A stretch of DNA of 64,000 nt, taken from Chamaelirium japonicum. Lineage: Eukaryota > Streptophyta > Magnoliopsida > Liliales > Melanthiaceae. The position numbers and the translations under genes are program-made. The notes below the pieces were generated by a model. That model was given only the letters and a program-made list of their open reading frames with translations, did not search any database and was not told the DNA's origin. Positions 1 to 9,128 of the stretch are shown piece after piece. Where the stretch lies: the NCBI GenBank assembly GCA_947650365.1, contig OX393550.1, forward strand, positions 67,697,744 to 67,761,743, written 5' to 3'. Each line of letters starts with the position of its first letter. The first letter of the stretch is position 1.

Positions 1-1050
1 GCCAATTTTGTTAAGAGCTCGCAGAACCACTCACTGTTTGTGCGGTCCTCGCCTCAAGGCCGGGCGATTTTCCTGGTGTATGTTGATGACATGATCATCA
101 CATGCGATGACTCTACTATAATCGCTCTTTTCAGCAGCACCTTCGACGCCAGTTCTAGATGAATGACTTGGCTCCTCATCGCTACTTAATTCCTCAGCCT
201 TGAGATAACCCACATTGAACAAGGGATTTTGCTTCCAGCAGAAGTAGACCATTGACAGCCTCAGTCGAGTCGCTCTTTCTGATGTTTGCTCTGTTGACAC
301 TCCACTCGAGCTTCATATGAATCTCGGGCCCACAAACGATGAGCCTCTCTCAGATCTTACTCAATACAGACAGATCATTGGTTAGTTTTTCTACTTATTT
401 ATCATCGGACGTGATATTACCCACGCAGTTAGCATTATCGATATTATCCACGCAGTTAGAATCATCAACCAATTTATTGAGGTTCTTCACTCTGCTCACT
501 ATGATACCCTCCTACGGATTATACGGTTCCTTCGAGGCACCATCACTTAGTCGTGTTCATGTCCTCGACTCACTTCTGGTTCTACGTGCCTACTCTGATG
601 ATGACTGTACTGGGAACCTAGTCACTCGCCGTTCGACTACTGGATACTACATGTTTCTTGTAGACTCTCTCATCTTGTAGCTACGTACAACATCTCCTTC
701 AAGATTTAGGAGTTGAGATTTCTGAGCTACAACTCTTCATTGTGATAACCGGAGTGCCATCCAAATTGTTAACAACCTGGTTTTCGATGAGATGATGAAA
801 TACATCGCGCTCGATTGCTACTTCCCCCGAGAGCAGTATGAAGCCCGAACTATCTCTCGCTTATGCCTCCTCTATGGAGCAGCTTGCTGACTTCTTTACG
901 AAGTCACACCCAGCTCCGTGCTTTCAGTTCTTACTTAGCAAACTCATGGTGTTTGATCCATCATGAGTTTGAGGGTGGTTACTAGTATGGATTAGCTTAT
1001 ACATCATTTCATTATGTGTGAGAATCATATACTCTTGTATATATATTAAG
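1..1050 (+). mobile_element. Decayed Ty1/Copia pol relic (RT end, RNase H) with possible LTR remnant
   Basis: The window opens inside a decayed Copia retrotransposon. Translation around 74-106 gives the reverse-transcriptase motif VYVDDMIIT. After a disrupted stretch, 320-680 yields RNase H-type sequence: a segment resembling the LRYLRGT region, then RAYSDDDCTG and RRSTTGYYMFL near 570-660, which match the Copia RNase H motifs AYSDADWAG and RSTTGYCFFLG. Several frameshifts and stops separate these blocks, so no functional protein is possible. Around 840-960 the integrity is lower but the order still follows the Copia 3' end. Bases about 965-1050 may be the start of a 3' LTR. The same family seems to be present again at 41.9-43.6 kb. 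The antisense open frame at 31-300 is a shadow. Confidence 0.75.
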
Positions 1051-1080
1051 CTATTGACCAAATGATAGGGTAGGCAAAGG

Positions 1081-1525
1081 GTTGTGTCGGGTCAGGTTCG
1101 TGTTGTGTCTAGTTTCGGGTCGTGTCCAAAACCCCTAGACCCGGAACCGACCTGTTTAACTAATCATGTCTAGATTCTAAACCTGTACCCGACCCGTTTA
1201 TAAACGGGTAGACCCGATAAGAACCGTTAGACCCGTTTACCACACGGGTTTATTCAGTTGACCAACTTGACCCGATTCGACTCAACCCGACATTACCTGA
1301 TAGACCCGTTGATACTATATATTATAGTATCGGATTGCGGATAGATCCGACCCAACCCGGTGAATTTTAAACAGGTCTTCCTGGGTCTACCATGTCCGGA
1401 CCCTAAACCCGGACCCAACCCGTTTATTAAACAGGTCTATCATGTCGACCCGTTTACGACCCGAACTCGTTTAGCCCTGACCCAGAACTTCGTGTCGGGT
1501 CTTTCGTGTCAGGTCCGAATTTGCC
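1081..1525. repeat. Degenerate GACCCG/CGGGTC hexamer-rich repeat
   Basis: A roughly 440-bp tract in which GACCCG, AACCCG and CCGTTTA words recur on both strands at irregular spacing. Such tracts are common inside plant hAT-type non-autonomous elements. I see no clear terminal inverted repeat here, so the class is only inferred. An 84-residue open frame through it (1360-1614) is low-complexity and not a gene. Confidence 0.55.
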
Positions 1526-1542
1526 AGTCCTACCAAATGAGA

Positions 1543-1544
<2 letters not shown>

Positions 1545-1577
<33 letters not shown>
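1545..1577. repeat. (CT)n microsatellite
   Basis: About 16 uninterrupted CT units following the hexamer-rich tract. Confidence 0.95.
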
Positions 1578-1580
<3 letters not shown>

Positions 1581-1892
1581 TATGATTATTGGTGACACGA
1601 GGGAACCGTGTTGAAGCAGTCGAAAGAAGAAGACCATGTGGGTGGAGTCATCAATTTATGTTGCCATCCCAATATCTGTACTGACCAATGGCTCTACTAT
1701 TATAACACCAGGGGCAGCCAGCCCCAGAGTCCAAGCAGACAATCAGTCAAACCGCAGGGGAGGACACACCAGAGATACAAAATGCAAAGGAAAATAATCA
1801 TATAAATGTTTTATCTCTTCTTCCCCCTTGTTTGGGTGGTCAATACTTAATTCCCCTAAAGAGACAGATTTTTTTTCCCTGGGTAAAAAAAG

Positions 1893-1894
<2 letters not shown>

Positions 1895-1938
<44 letters not shown>
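1895..1938. repeat. (CT)n microsatellite
   Basis: About 22 CT units, roughly 270 bp downstream of the stop codon of the minus-strand cyclin gene (it would read GA in that transcript). The rest of 1578-2207 shows no gene and probably includes the cyclin 3'UTR. Confidence 0.95.
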
Positions 1939-1944
<6 letters not shown>

Positions 1945-2207
1945 AACACAGGTTTTAAATATTTGGTTAACAGCTGGAGGCCTGCTTCACTCATGTTAAA
2001 AGCATGAGCTAATAACTCCCCCATCTCTACTTATTCCTTTCTTGTCCACTCTGAAGAGCTGCATTAATCTACTTCCTTGTGTTTGGCACCTTGCAGACCA
2101 CACACAAAACCCCCACTAACCAAACCAAAACTGACTTGAAGGAACCAAGCCAAGCCTCTCATTGAGATAGGTGAGCAGTGCAAACAAAGCATCCCCCCTC
2201 ATGAGAC

Positions 2208-4425
2208 TCATGGTCTGTTGAGCTTCCTCCTCTTAGCAGAGGGAGAGCTTGCATGTGACCCAACAGCTGTATCATCACTTCTATAGCTCAGGCATGCATC
2301 CAGAACCCCATTAGGGCTCTGTGGTACTGAGGAGGCTGGGGGACTAACATTTTTGAGAGGCATGCTGTTCTTCATCAATGCCAAATCCTTAATCACTTGA
2401 TAGCATCTCATCACCCTCTCCTGCAACCAATACCAACCAATCTGAGTATGAATTCAGAAGTTTCATCGATGGCATTCACAGCTTGAAGGAGGTTTGATGG
2501 ATTATGACTACCTTATTAACAAGAATGGAACAAGTAACAGCCTTGTCAAATTCCACCACTTGGACTTCTCCCAGCGCAGACAGTGCAACTGCCGCAGCAA
2601 TCTCAGAAGGCCTGAACTCTAAGAAACCAATGCCTGTGCTTCCATTCCATCCAACCTCATAGTGATTACACAGTTCAAAACCATTCCAATCTCCAATTTG
2701 AAAAGCTGGACAGTTTCGGCAGAACTAACCTCTAATCGTGCTCAAAATGAGCTCAGCCGAGCGAGAGATTAAGTGCTCTGTCAGGGAATTACCAGCGTTG
2801 AACTTGTGAAGGAAGTAGTCGATAAACGCGAAAGGCGTCACAGCTCGCATCCTCCACTTGAGTGTGCTTAGCACCAGAAGCTCCATTCGCTGTATAGTCC
2901 TAGCTTCGAATACATATTTCGCGTCGCCCACCTGCCGAAGCACATCGAATTTACCGATCAGTTGGAAATCAATCACCATCGAGGAACACTGTTATGAACC
3001 CAAATTTTTTTCCAAAAGCTCCAGAGCTGATGGAGATTGGGCTCGATAACTATTTAGGCACATAACATACCACCACGCTTCCGCGACCGACGTCCTCGTT
3101 CGCCCACTCTATCTATACTAGCCTGATGATAGCCCTTTCCCTTTTTGGGCGGCTTTCACTCACCTACCAGTATTTTAATCCAACCTATAGGCCGCTTCTA
3201 CCGGAATTCAAACCTTGGACATGGGATTGGATCTGATACCAAGGGACCGTTTGGTTGCTATGCAAATGATGTACGAGCATCTGTTAGCACATGTGACATG
3301 TACAATTAAAGTTTCATATGTTTATGTGAAACTTCATTAGCATAGTTTTACATGCAAAAGTTGTACAAACTAAGCAAGTGCGCATCTATTTACACACATC
3401 ACACCCCATTAACCAAACAACCCTAAATTGTTTGCACATGTATTTCCATTTTTCAAAAAGCACGTAACAAACACGTTAATGAATTCCATCTGCGATGGGA
3501 AGATCACCTGTAGATCTAGTAGTAGAGGAACCATAGTTTCCTCCATCTTGGCAGCCAACGATACGCAGGCCACCGATAGCAATTGCGTCATCCAAGTCTT
3601 TCCTTGCTACAAATATCAAGCCTGGGATTAGGAATGGGAGCAACCCAATGGACACAACTCTAGATCCACAATCTGAATTGGAAGCCACAATGCAAATTGG
3701 GAACAAGTACGGGAGCGTAACAAAGAGTTGGAATCGAGTTCTTACGGGGAGTTCGTACGCCGAGAGGAATCGATCCAAGTAATTAACAGATAAATAGGCA
3801 CTCAAAGGTCCGAGGCCGTAATGGGCATGAACCTGTCCATCCCAAATTCAATTGATCACAACCACATTAATCTATGAACAGATGAATGGGAAGCAAAAAA
3901 AATTGGAAACAAATAACATCTACGATGAGAAAAAAGCATAGAGAAAGTTAAATGCATCTTCTTTACCACAATCAATGGCATTCGATACCCATTTCCAAAT
4001 AGGTAACAGAAATAAAGAAACATCAAAAACATCAAGAAATCAAAACCCTATTCTGCACAAAATCCACCAAAAGAAAATAGAAAAAGAAAAAAAAAAAGAA
4101 AACCACAACAAGGAAGAGCAGAAGGGAAAAAAGGAAACCACCCCACCTTGCTAATCCAATCAATGGCATCTCTTCTAACAGAGGGGTCCAAGACCCCACT
4201 CATCAATCTCTCAGCGTAGTTTCCCCCTGGGAAATGCTCTGACTCCCTCCCAACCATCAACCCCAAGCACTCCTCCGACTGCAGAGGAAAGCCCATGAAG
4301 AAATCCCCATAAAAACCCCTCTTTTGTTCAGGAATCGGGTCATTAGTCCCCTCATCATCAAAACCCAGGATGCCGATGTTGTCCTCTGAGCAGAGGAGAG
4401 TGGACGAAGCACAGTCGTACCCCAT
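2208..4425 (-). CDS. CYCD: D-type cyclin, CYCD2/CYCD4 group, six exons
   Basis: Regulatory subunit of the plant CDK that phosphorylates retinoblastoma-related protein at the G1/S transition in the nucleus. Coding exons on the minus strand: 4425-4147, 3832-3746, 3606-3508, 2931-2730, 2633-2512 and 2420-2208. All junctions have GT/AG ends and the phases join cleanly to 333 residues, a normal length. Seen: the Rb-binding LxCxE motif (LLCSE, residues 10-14); the cyclin box, with RRDAIDWISK (about 83-93), YLDRFLSAYELP and SLAAKMEET; the second cyclin fold with ARTIQRMELLVLSTLKWRM; a Ser/Pro-rich tail (SPPASSVPQSPNG); and a basic C-terminus KRRKLNRP. The EECLGLMV and AKRRKLNRP context fits the D2/D4 subgroup. 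The initiator is the first ATG of the frame. Intron 3 holds a retroelement fragment. A (GA)n tract lies about 230 bp upstream of the ATG. It appears intact; subgroup assignment is by motif recall only. Confidence 0.93.
2990..3424 (-). mobile_element. Small retroelement/TIR fragment in cyclin intron 3
   Basis: Most of the 576-bp third intron of the cyclin gene is foreign-looking. Read on the minus strand, 3241-3229 gives TTGGTATCAGATCC, a primer-binding-site-like word similar to the initiator tRNA-Met PBS (TGGTATCAGAGCC) used by many Copia and TRIM elements. The 250 bp beyond it (down to about 2990) resembles the internal part of such short elements. Bases 3242-3424 are bounded by inverted words AGGGACCGTTTGGTT and AACCAAACAACCCT, which could be the remaining LTR or a separate MITE. 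No target duplication was found. Confidence 0.45.
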
Positions 4426-4648
4426 TGTGAAGAGATCAGAGAGATGTAAACGGATCTCCTTTGAAGGGGCAACGGATGAGAGTCCAGTCCTTCTCAGTAT
4501 TCAGAGTGAGAGGAGAGGGTGACGGCAATGTTGCAAAGAGACGGGAGAGGGGTTTTGTAGGATATTGGGTGATGAGTATTTAGGGCAAGGGTAAGAGGAT
4601 GCTACGGATGGGAGAAATGGCAACCAAAAATAGGCAGGACAAAAAGAA

Positions 4649-4654
<6 letters not shown>

Positions 4655-4697
<43 letters not shown>
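4655..4697. repeat. (CT)n microsatellite upstream of the cyclin gene
   Basis: About 21 TC units, some 230 bp upstream of the cyclin ATG. In the gene's orientation this is a GA tract in the promoter or 5'UTR region, a position where GA/CT runs are frequent in plants and can bind GAGA-type (BBR/BPC) factors. That role is inference. Confidence 0.9.
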
Positions 4698-4700
<3 letters not shown>

Positions 4701-4757
4701 ATAATGATTGGGAGAATGGGAAAGATTTGGGGTTGATTTGATTATGAACCTATGATG

Positions 4758-5098
4758 CGGTAGTGCCTTGAGACTTTGCACCAAATTATTTGGTAGTACC
4801 ATAGGCATGATCTAGTTGAGGGGAGGGATTTGGCATTTGTGCCTTAAGACTAGGCACGAAATTATTTTGTAGAGCCACATCATGATTTAGTTAAGAGAAA
4901 TGCTATTCAGTCCGAAGGCTTTTCTGATTTTGCCGGCCCGATTGACATGGCAGCTGGTGGCTGAAACCCACTAGCAACATTTTAATCTTTTACACCACCA
5001 GTTGTACGCCGCCACGTCAATCGGGTTGAGCGGAATCTGAAAAACCTTCGGGCTGAATAGCATTGCTCTTTAGTTAAGGGGAGGGATTTGGCATGTGT
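4758..5098. repeat. Imperfect tandem duplication (~90 bp), second copy split by a MITE
   Basis: Copy 1 starts with GCCTTGAGACT near 4769 and runs through AAATTATTTGG to GGGAGGGATTTGGCAT near 4832. Copy 2 starts at GCCTTAAGACT near 4842, passes AAATTATTTTG, is interrupted by the element at 4895-5068, and resumes with GGGAGGGATTTGGCAT. Removing the insert and one copy of its target duplication restores two diverged tandem units. Confidence 0.75.
4886..5077. mobile_element. Mutator-type MITE with 9-bp target duplication
   Basis: The element at 4895-5068 (174 bp) starts GAGAAATGCTATTCAG and ends with the inverse of GAGCAATGCTATTCAG. The inverted repeats extend about 37 bp with a few mismatches. 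It is flanked by the exact 9-bp duplication TTTAGTTAA (4886-4894 and 5069-5077). Long inverted termini with a 9-bp duplication fit a MULE-derived non-autonomous element. It has no coding capacity. Confidence 0.85.
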
Positions 5099-5985
5099 AG
5101 ACAAGGACTTATCATACTGATAGATCCCTATGATAAGCTCAGTCTTACAATAAGAACATAAACAAATAATGATTTACATTGGGTTTATGGGTGAGGAATA
5201 GTTTTTATCACAGTCTTTGTTGAATTTTTGGGCCCATTTACACCACCGGATATATCTCAATCATCTGATTGAATGTAAAAAATGGTATGTGTGAGATGCA
5301 CATGTTGTGGCTTGGTGTAAAGTTCAGTTGGACGACTGTGATGTGGGGTGCATGCGATGGAATAGATGAAGGACGTAAACGATTTGGGTTCCTCCTCGAC
5401 GGGTAAAAGTTGCACGATCTTAACGTTATGAGAAAGTCGACACATAAAAGAGCCTAGGCAGGAATGACGAACGCTTGGACAGTAGAGGAGTGTCACCTAT
5501 GAGTTCTAAATGCCGGATTGTGGGGGAGCGACTTACATCATGCATTTGGGTGGCTGTTGCATGTGGAGACCAGAACGGATTGCGTGTCGGTACATGTGAA
5601 AACGCCAATGTTAGCAAAGTGCATGGAGGTTGATGGAGGCCATACATAAGCTGTGCTCGGAGGCAGGGGTGACAATGTCATGGTGCGCAAGGCACTAACG
5701 ATGGATGATCTGAGCGTTGTGTGGGCAATGATTGAGAGATGTAACACGTTGGGGTGTAGAATAGTGGTAGGTCGTTGTACTAGGTACAAGTCACAGTTGC
5801 AAAATCATTGATAGACGGTCGTCAATGTATGACTGATGGAGTCATTGACATGTGGCTGCTAAATTTGACGATAGATGGCTGATGGAGGACTTGAAATACA
5901 CAAGTAGTAAGTATCATCGATTGGCAATGGATCTGAAGTGATAAGGGTGAGGGTGTCCGACGTGGAGCATTCAACATGATCTACA
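5099..5985. other. No gene or recognisable element
   Basis: Only short overlapping minus-strand open frames (60-83 codons) without similarity to any family I recognise. The sequence is mildly G-rich with TGATGG-type words. It may be eroded retrotransposon sequence. Confidence 0.4.
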
Positions 5986-6202
5986 TAAAATATTGACAGA
6001 CGATGGGACAAAGATGGTTATATGGAATGGAGCATGGAAGCATGTTGTACGGTCGAAAGAGATTATGTTCTTGTATCTTAATGAAAGATGTGTTCACCTC
6101 TTGAAGAGCTTTGCCTCTTGATGTAATATCATTATAGTTTATAGTGAAGTTTATTGCTAGATTAGGTACCATGGGTGTAACCCGAAGGTAAACCACGTTA
6201 AG

Positions 6203-6206
<4 letters not shown>
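5986..6206 (+). mobile_element. Possible Copia LTR 3' portion
   Basis: The stretch ending in GTGTAACCCGAAGGTAAACC and ACGTTAAG directly before a CT tract resembles the R/U5 end of common plant Copia LTRs (a CCACGTTAAA-type end followed by CT-rich sequence). No matching second LTR, PBS or target duplication was found, so this is a weak call. Confidence 0.35.

Positions 6207-6286
<80 letters not shown>
6207..6286. repeat. Compound (CT)n(AT)n microsatellite
   Basis: (CT)n at 6207-6253 is followed directly by (AT)n at 6255-6286. The following 6287-6583 is AT-rich with no gene seen. Confidence 0.95.
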
Positions 6287-6289
<3 letters not shown>

Positions 6290-6854
6290 TGATTTGCTTG
6301 GTTGCTCCTAGTGGCTCATTGGTATGTTATAATATACATGTTGATTTGTCAATAATAGCCCAGTGGTTTTTTACCTCTCCCTTGTTGGATATTTATTAGC
6401 TATTGGGTTAAATTAGAAAAGAGCGGTTATCTTTAAAGATATTTATCTTGGAAAACTATTCTATCAATATTCTAAAACTGATTATTCTTTGTATTCCCTA
6501 AAAATAGAAAGTGGGTTCCAATGGTTGTTTAATGATTCAACTATTTCAAGATAGATTTATTTTTTAAACCATTTAATTATTTTATGGCTGTAGACACACG
6601 AATTTCGCTCGGACCCGAACCCGACTTACGTGTGCCGACGCGGATGCAAACCCGACACGCGGACCCGACTCGCGCGCACCGATGCGGACCCGGACCCGAC
6701 TCGCACCTAGCAAAGAGGAGCGGACCCCATGCCTCAAGGGGGGCCGGCCCCTACTAGGGTCCGAACCCCATGGGGCCGGCCCTTACTAGGACCCGAGCCA
6801 CATGGGGCCGGCCCTACTAGGACAAGAACCCCATGAGGGGCCGGCCGGCCTTGC

Positions 6855-6965
6855 AAGGAAAGAAAGAAAAAAAAAAGAAAAGAAAAGAAAGAAAAGAAAA
6901 GAAAAGAAAAGGAAAGAAAAGAAAGGAAAGAAAAGAAAAGGAAAGAAAAGAAAGAAAAGGAAGGA
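6855..6965. repeat. Purine-only tract (GGAAAGAAAAGAAA-type)
   Basis: About 110 bases of nearly pure A/G on the plus strand inside the 5' LTR; the counterpart is at 19860-19966 in the 3' LTR. Such homopurine mirror-like runs can form triplex DNA; no function is shown. Confidence 0.9.
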
Positions 6966-7234
6966 AATACCGCAATGCGCGGGGGGAGGTTGCGTATGAC
7001 GTCTGCACACACGCGGATCTGCTCCGATCCCTCGATCCGACGCACAAGAAGAAGCGCCTGATCGCCATCGATTTCGTGTGCGAAATCCAGCCATAATTGC
7101 ACCCGCCAGAAAAGGAAAACAACTAAATGTTATTCCCCTCATCAATGGATGAAGAAATCCCGGGTAATTATGAGAGAGATACAAAAGGGATTTAAAATTA
7201 AAAGTTCCCATATCTCTCTCCCCTCCCCTTTGCC

Positions 7235-7243
7235 TATAAATAG
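7235..7243 (+). promoter_or_regulatory. TATA box of the 5' LTR
   Basis: TATAAATAG preceded by a C/T-rich stretch, and conserved in the 3' LTR at 20232-20240. It is the likely core promoter driving the element's RNA, which would place transcription start near 7265-7275. Confidence 0.7.
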
Positions 7244-7258
7244 AGGGGGTGGGGGAAT

Positions 7259-8320
7259 GAAGAAGAGGTCGAAGACTGAAGACGAAGCGCGGGAGCTATG
7301 CAGAAGAGAAGACGCTTCTTCATCGACCCAAGGCTTCACGAGGCACAGTCAAGCCTGTCCCGTCAGGATCGGCTTACTGAAAGCCCTCATCAACGTGAAG
7401 ACCCTTGCACACGAAGATCATCCCTTCGACTCCGTGCACGAAGAAGAAAGCTCGGAGAAGAAGAACCCTTCGACTCCGAAGACGCTAGAAGCAAAGGCCG
7501 GAGAAGAAGATCGGAGCGGCACTACCCCTCGTCTCCAACAAGCCTTCAACTCCGATCAAGCCCAAAAGCCCGGAGAAGAAGAGGAGCGGCACTACCCCGT
7601 CGTCTCCAACAAGCCTTCGACTCCGATAAAGCTCAAAAGCCCGGGGAAGAAGAACGAAGTGGCGCTACACCCGTCATCTTCAACAAAGCCTTCGACTCCG
7701 ATTACGCCGAATATGCTCGGAGAAGAAGCCAACGCCACAAGGGCCGAGGTCGAAGATCGAAGACGAAACGTCGGAGCTCTGCAGAAGAGGAGACGCTTCT
7801 TCACCGACCCAAGGCTTCACGAGGCACAGTCAAGCCTGTCCCAAGGGATCGGCTTACTGAAAGTCCTGATCAACGTGAAGACCCTTGCACACGAAGATCA
7901 AGACTTCGACTCCGGGCACAAAGAAGAAAGCTCGGAGAAAAAGACCCTTCGACTCTGAAGACGCCAGAAGCAAAGGCCGGAGAAGAAGCTCGGACCGGTA
8001 CTACCCCGTCGGCTCCAACAAATCCTCGATCCCGATCAAGCTCCAAAGCCCGGAGGAGAGAAGCGAAGCGTCATCACCCCGTCGTCTTTGACCAACGCCT
8101 GCACTATCCACGAAGAAGAAAGCCTGGAGCAGATCGTCTGAAGCGTCGCTACCCCGTCGTCTTCATCAACAAAAGCCGACGCTATAACCGTCGCTACCCT
8201 CGTCGTCTTCATCAATAAAAGCCGACGCCACAATCGTCGCACGGAGATCGGTGCTACCCCCACTATCTTCGAAAGCATTCTTCGACTCCGATCACGCCAA
8301 AGAAGCCCAGAGAAGAAGAG
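7259..8320. repeat. Tandem array in the 5' LTR (two ~482-bp units with ~70-bp sub-repeats)
   Basis: The block containing CTTCTTCATCGACCCAAGG recurs at about 7314 and 7796 (spacing 482). Within the units a roughly 70-bp sub-repeat with GCCTTCGACTCCGATCAAGC and AAAGCCCGGAGAAGAAG recurs. The 3' LTR has the same array with four large units. Confidence 0.85.
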
Positions 8321-9021
8321 AAGTCCAGTCGACACGCAAACCGTCGAAGCACCGAAGAAGTAGCCCACGTCGTTCGAAGAAGAAGATCGAGTTGACGCTG
8401 AAGCTAAAGCCAATGCAAGAAGCCAAAGCAAAGCCCCAGTAAAGCCCGCGCCAAAGCAACGCAAGTGCCAAAGCCAAGCGACTACGCCGGCCACGAGCAA
8501 AAGCACCGCACGTTCTAGCCGATACGACGCGAAGTCCGGAAGAACGAAAGCATCGCAAGTCTCTCCCAGCTACGTCCAAGTGCAAGCGCCGAAACAAAGC
8601 AAAAGCCAGAGCCACGCCGGAGCCAAGCCAAAGCCAAAAAGCCAAAGCCAAAGCCAACGCCAAAAGCTCGATCGACGCCGCGAACCGACGATCAAGGACA
8701 CCGAGGTCAAGCAAGGAACGAGGAAGACACGGAGACCGAGGAACGAAGCCGAAAACCCCCTAGCCGAGAAAGCGCGAAGCACGGAAGGGACAAAGCAACG
8801 GTGGACATTCCTTAGCCTCTCCAAAACCCTATCCCTGTAAAGACCCCTGTCCTGGGCAACTCCTTCAGAGCTCTCGCACGAACACCACGTGGAGACACGG
8901 ATCAAAGGGATCCCCCAGAAGATCTTTCCCATAATCCCCTGATCAAAACTCGCCGCAACCCGGACTCACTACACCCGAGCCACCCGGGTCCCGGCCACAC
9001 TTGTAATCTCGTGTGATTCGC

Positions 9022-9027
9022 AATAAA
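9022..9027 (+). terminator. Polyadenylation signal AATAAA in LTR
   Basis: AATAAA lies about 30 bp before the LTR edge, and the same hexamer is at 25523-25528 in the 3' LTR. It is the likely 3'-end processing signal of the element RNA. Confidence 0.6.
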
Positions 9028-9062
9028 GACGACCCACGCTTTTTTCCCGTGCTACAGATTTC

Positions 9063-9080
9063 TGGCACGCCCGGTGGGAC
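9063..9080 (+). other. Primer-binding site
   Basis: TGGCACGCCCGGTGGGAC lies six bases after the 5' LTR. It starts with TGG, complementary to a tRNA 3' CCA, and resembles the TGGCGCGCC-type primer sites of Tat-lineage Gypsy elements. The exact primer tRNA was not determined. Confidence 0.75.
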
Positions 9081-9128
9081 CTCTTCTCCTTTCATCCGTA
9101 CGGTTGAAGAAGCTGCTTGAAGTTTGCG

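Larger units (their letters stand above)
6589..9056 (+). repeat. 5' LTR of the Gypsy element (2468 bp)
   Basis: Starts TGTAGACACACG and ends GTGCTACA, so the edges form the short inverted pair TGTAG/CTACA. It contains GGCCGGCC-rich near-repeats (about 6735-6850), a purine tract (about 6855-6965), a TATA box (7235), a tandem-repeat-rich R/U5-like part (7259-8300) and an AATAAA (9022). The long open frames inside it (for example 7149-7958 and 7298-8218) arise from the tandem repeats and are not taken as genes. Confidence 0.92.

Noticed and set aside
31-300. Minus-strand 89-codon open frame at the left edge
   Set aside because: It is antisense to the Copia RT relic (YVDDM motif on the plus strand).
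6734-7211. Phe/Ser- or Lys/Glu-rich frames over the purine tract
   Set aside because: Direct translation of a homopurine run in different frames; not a gene.
7149-8218. Long open frames (up to 306 codons) in the 5' LTR and their copies in the 3' LTR (19840-22582)
   Set aside because: They run through tandem repeats in LTR sequence, occur in several frames at once, change length between the two LTRs and encode Arg/Lys/Pro-rich low-complexity chains with no domain.
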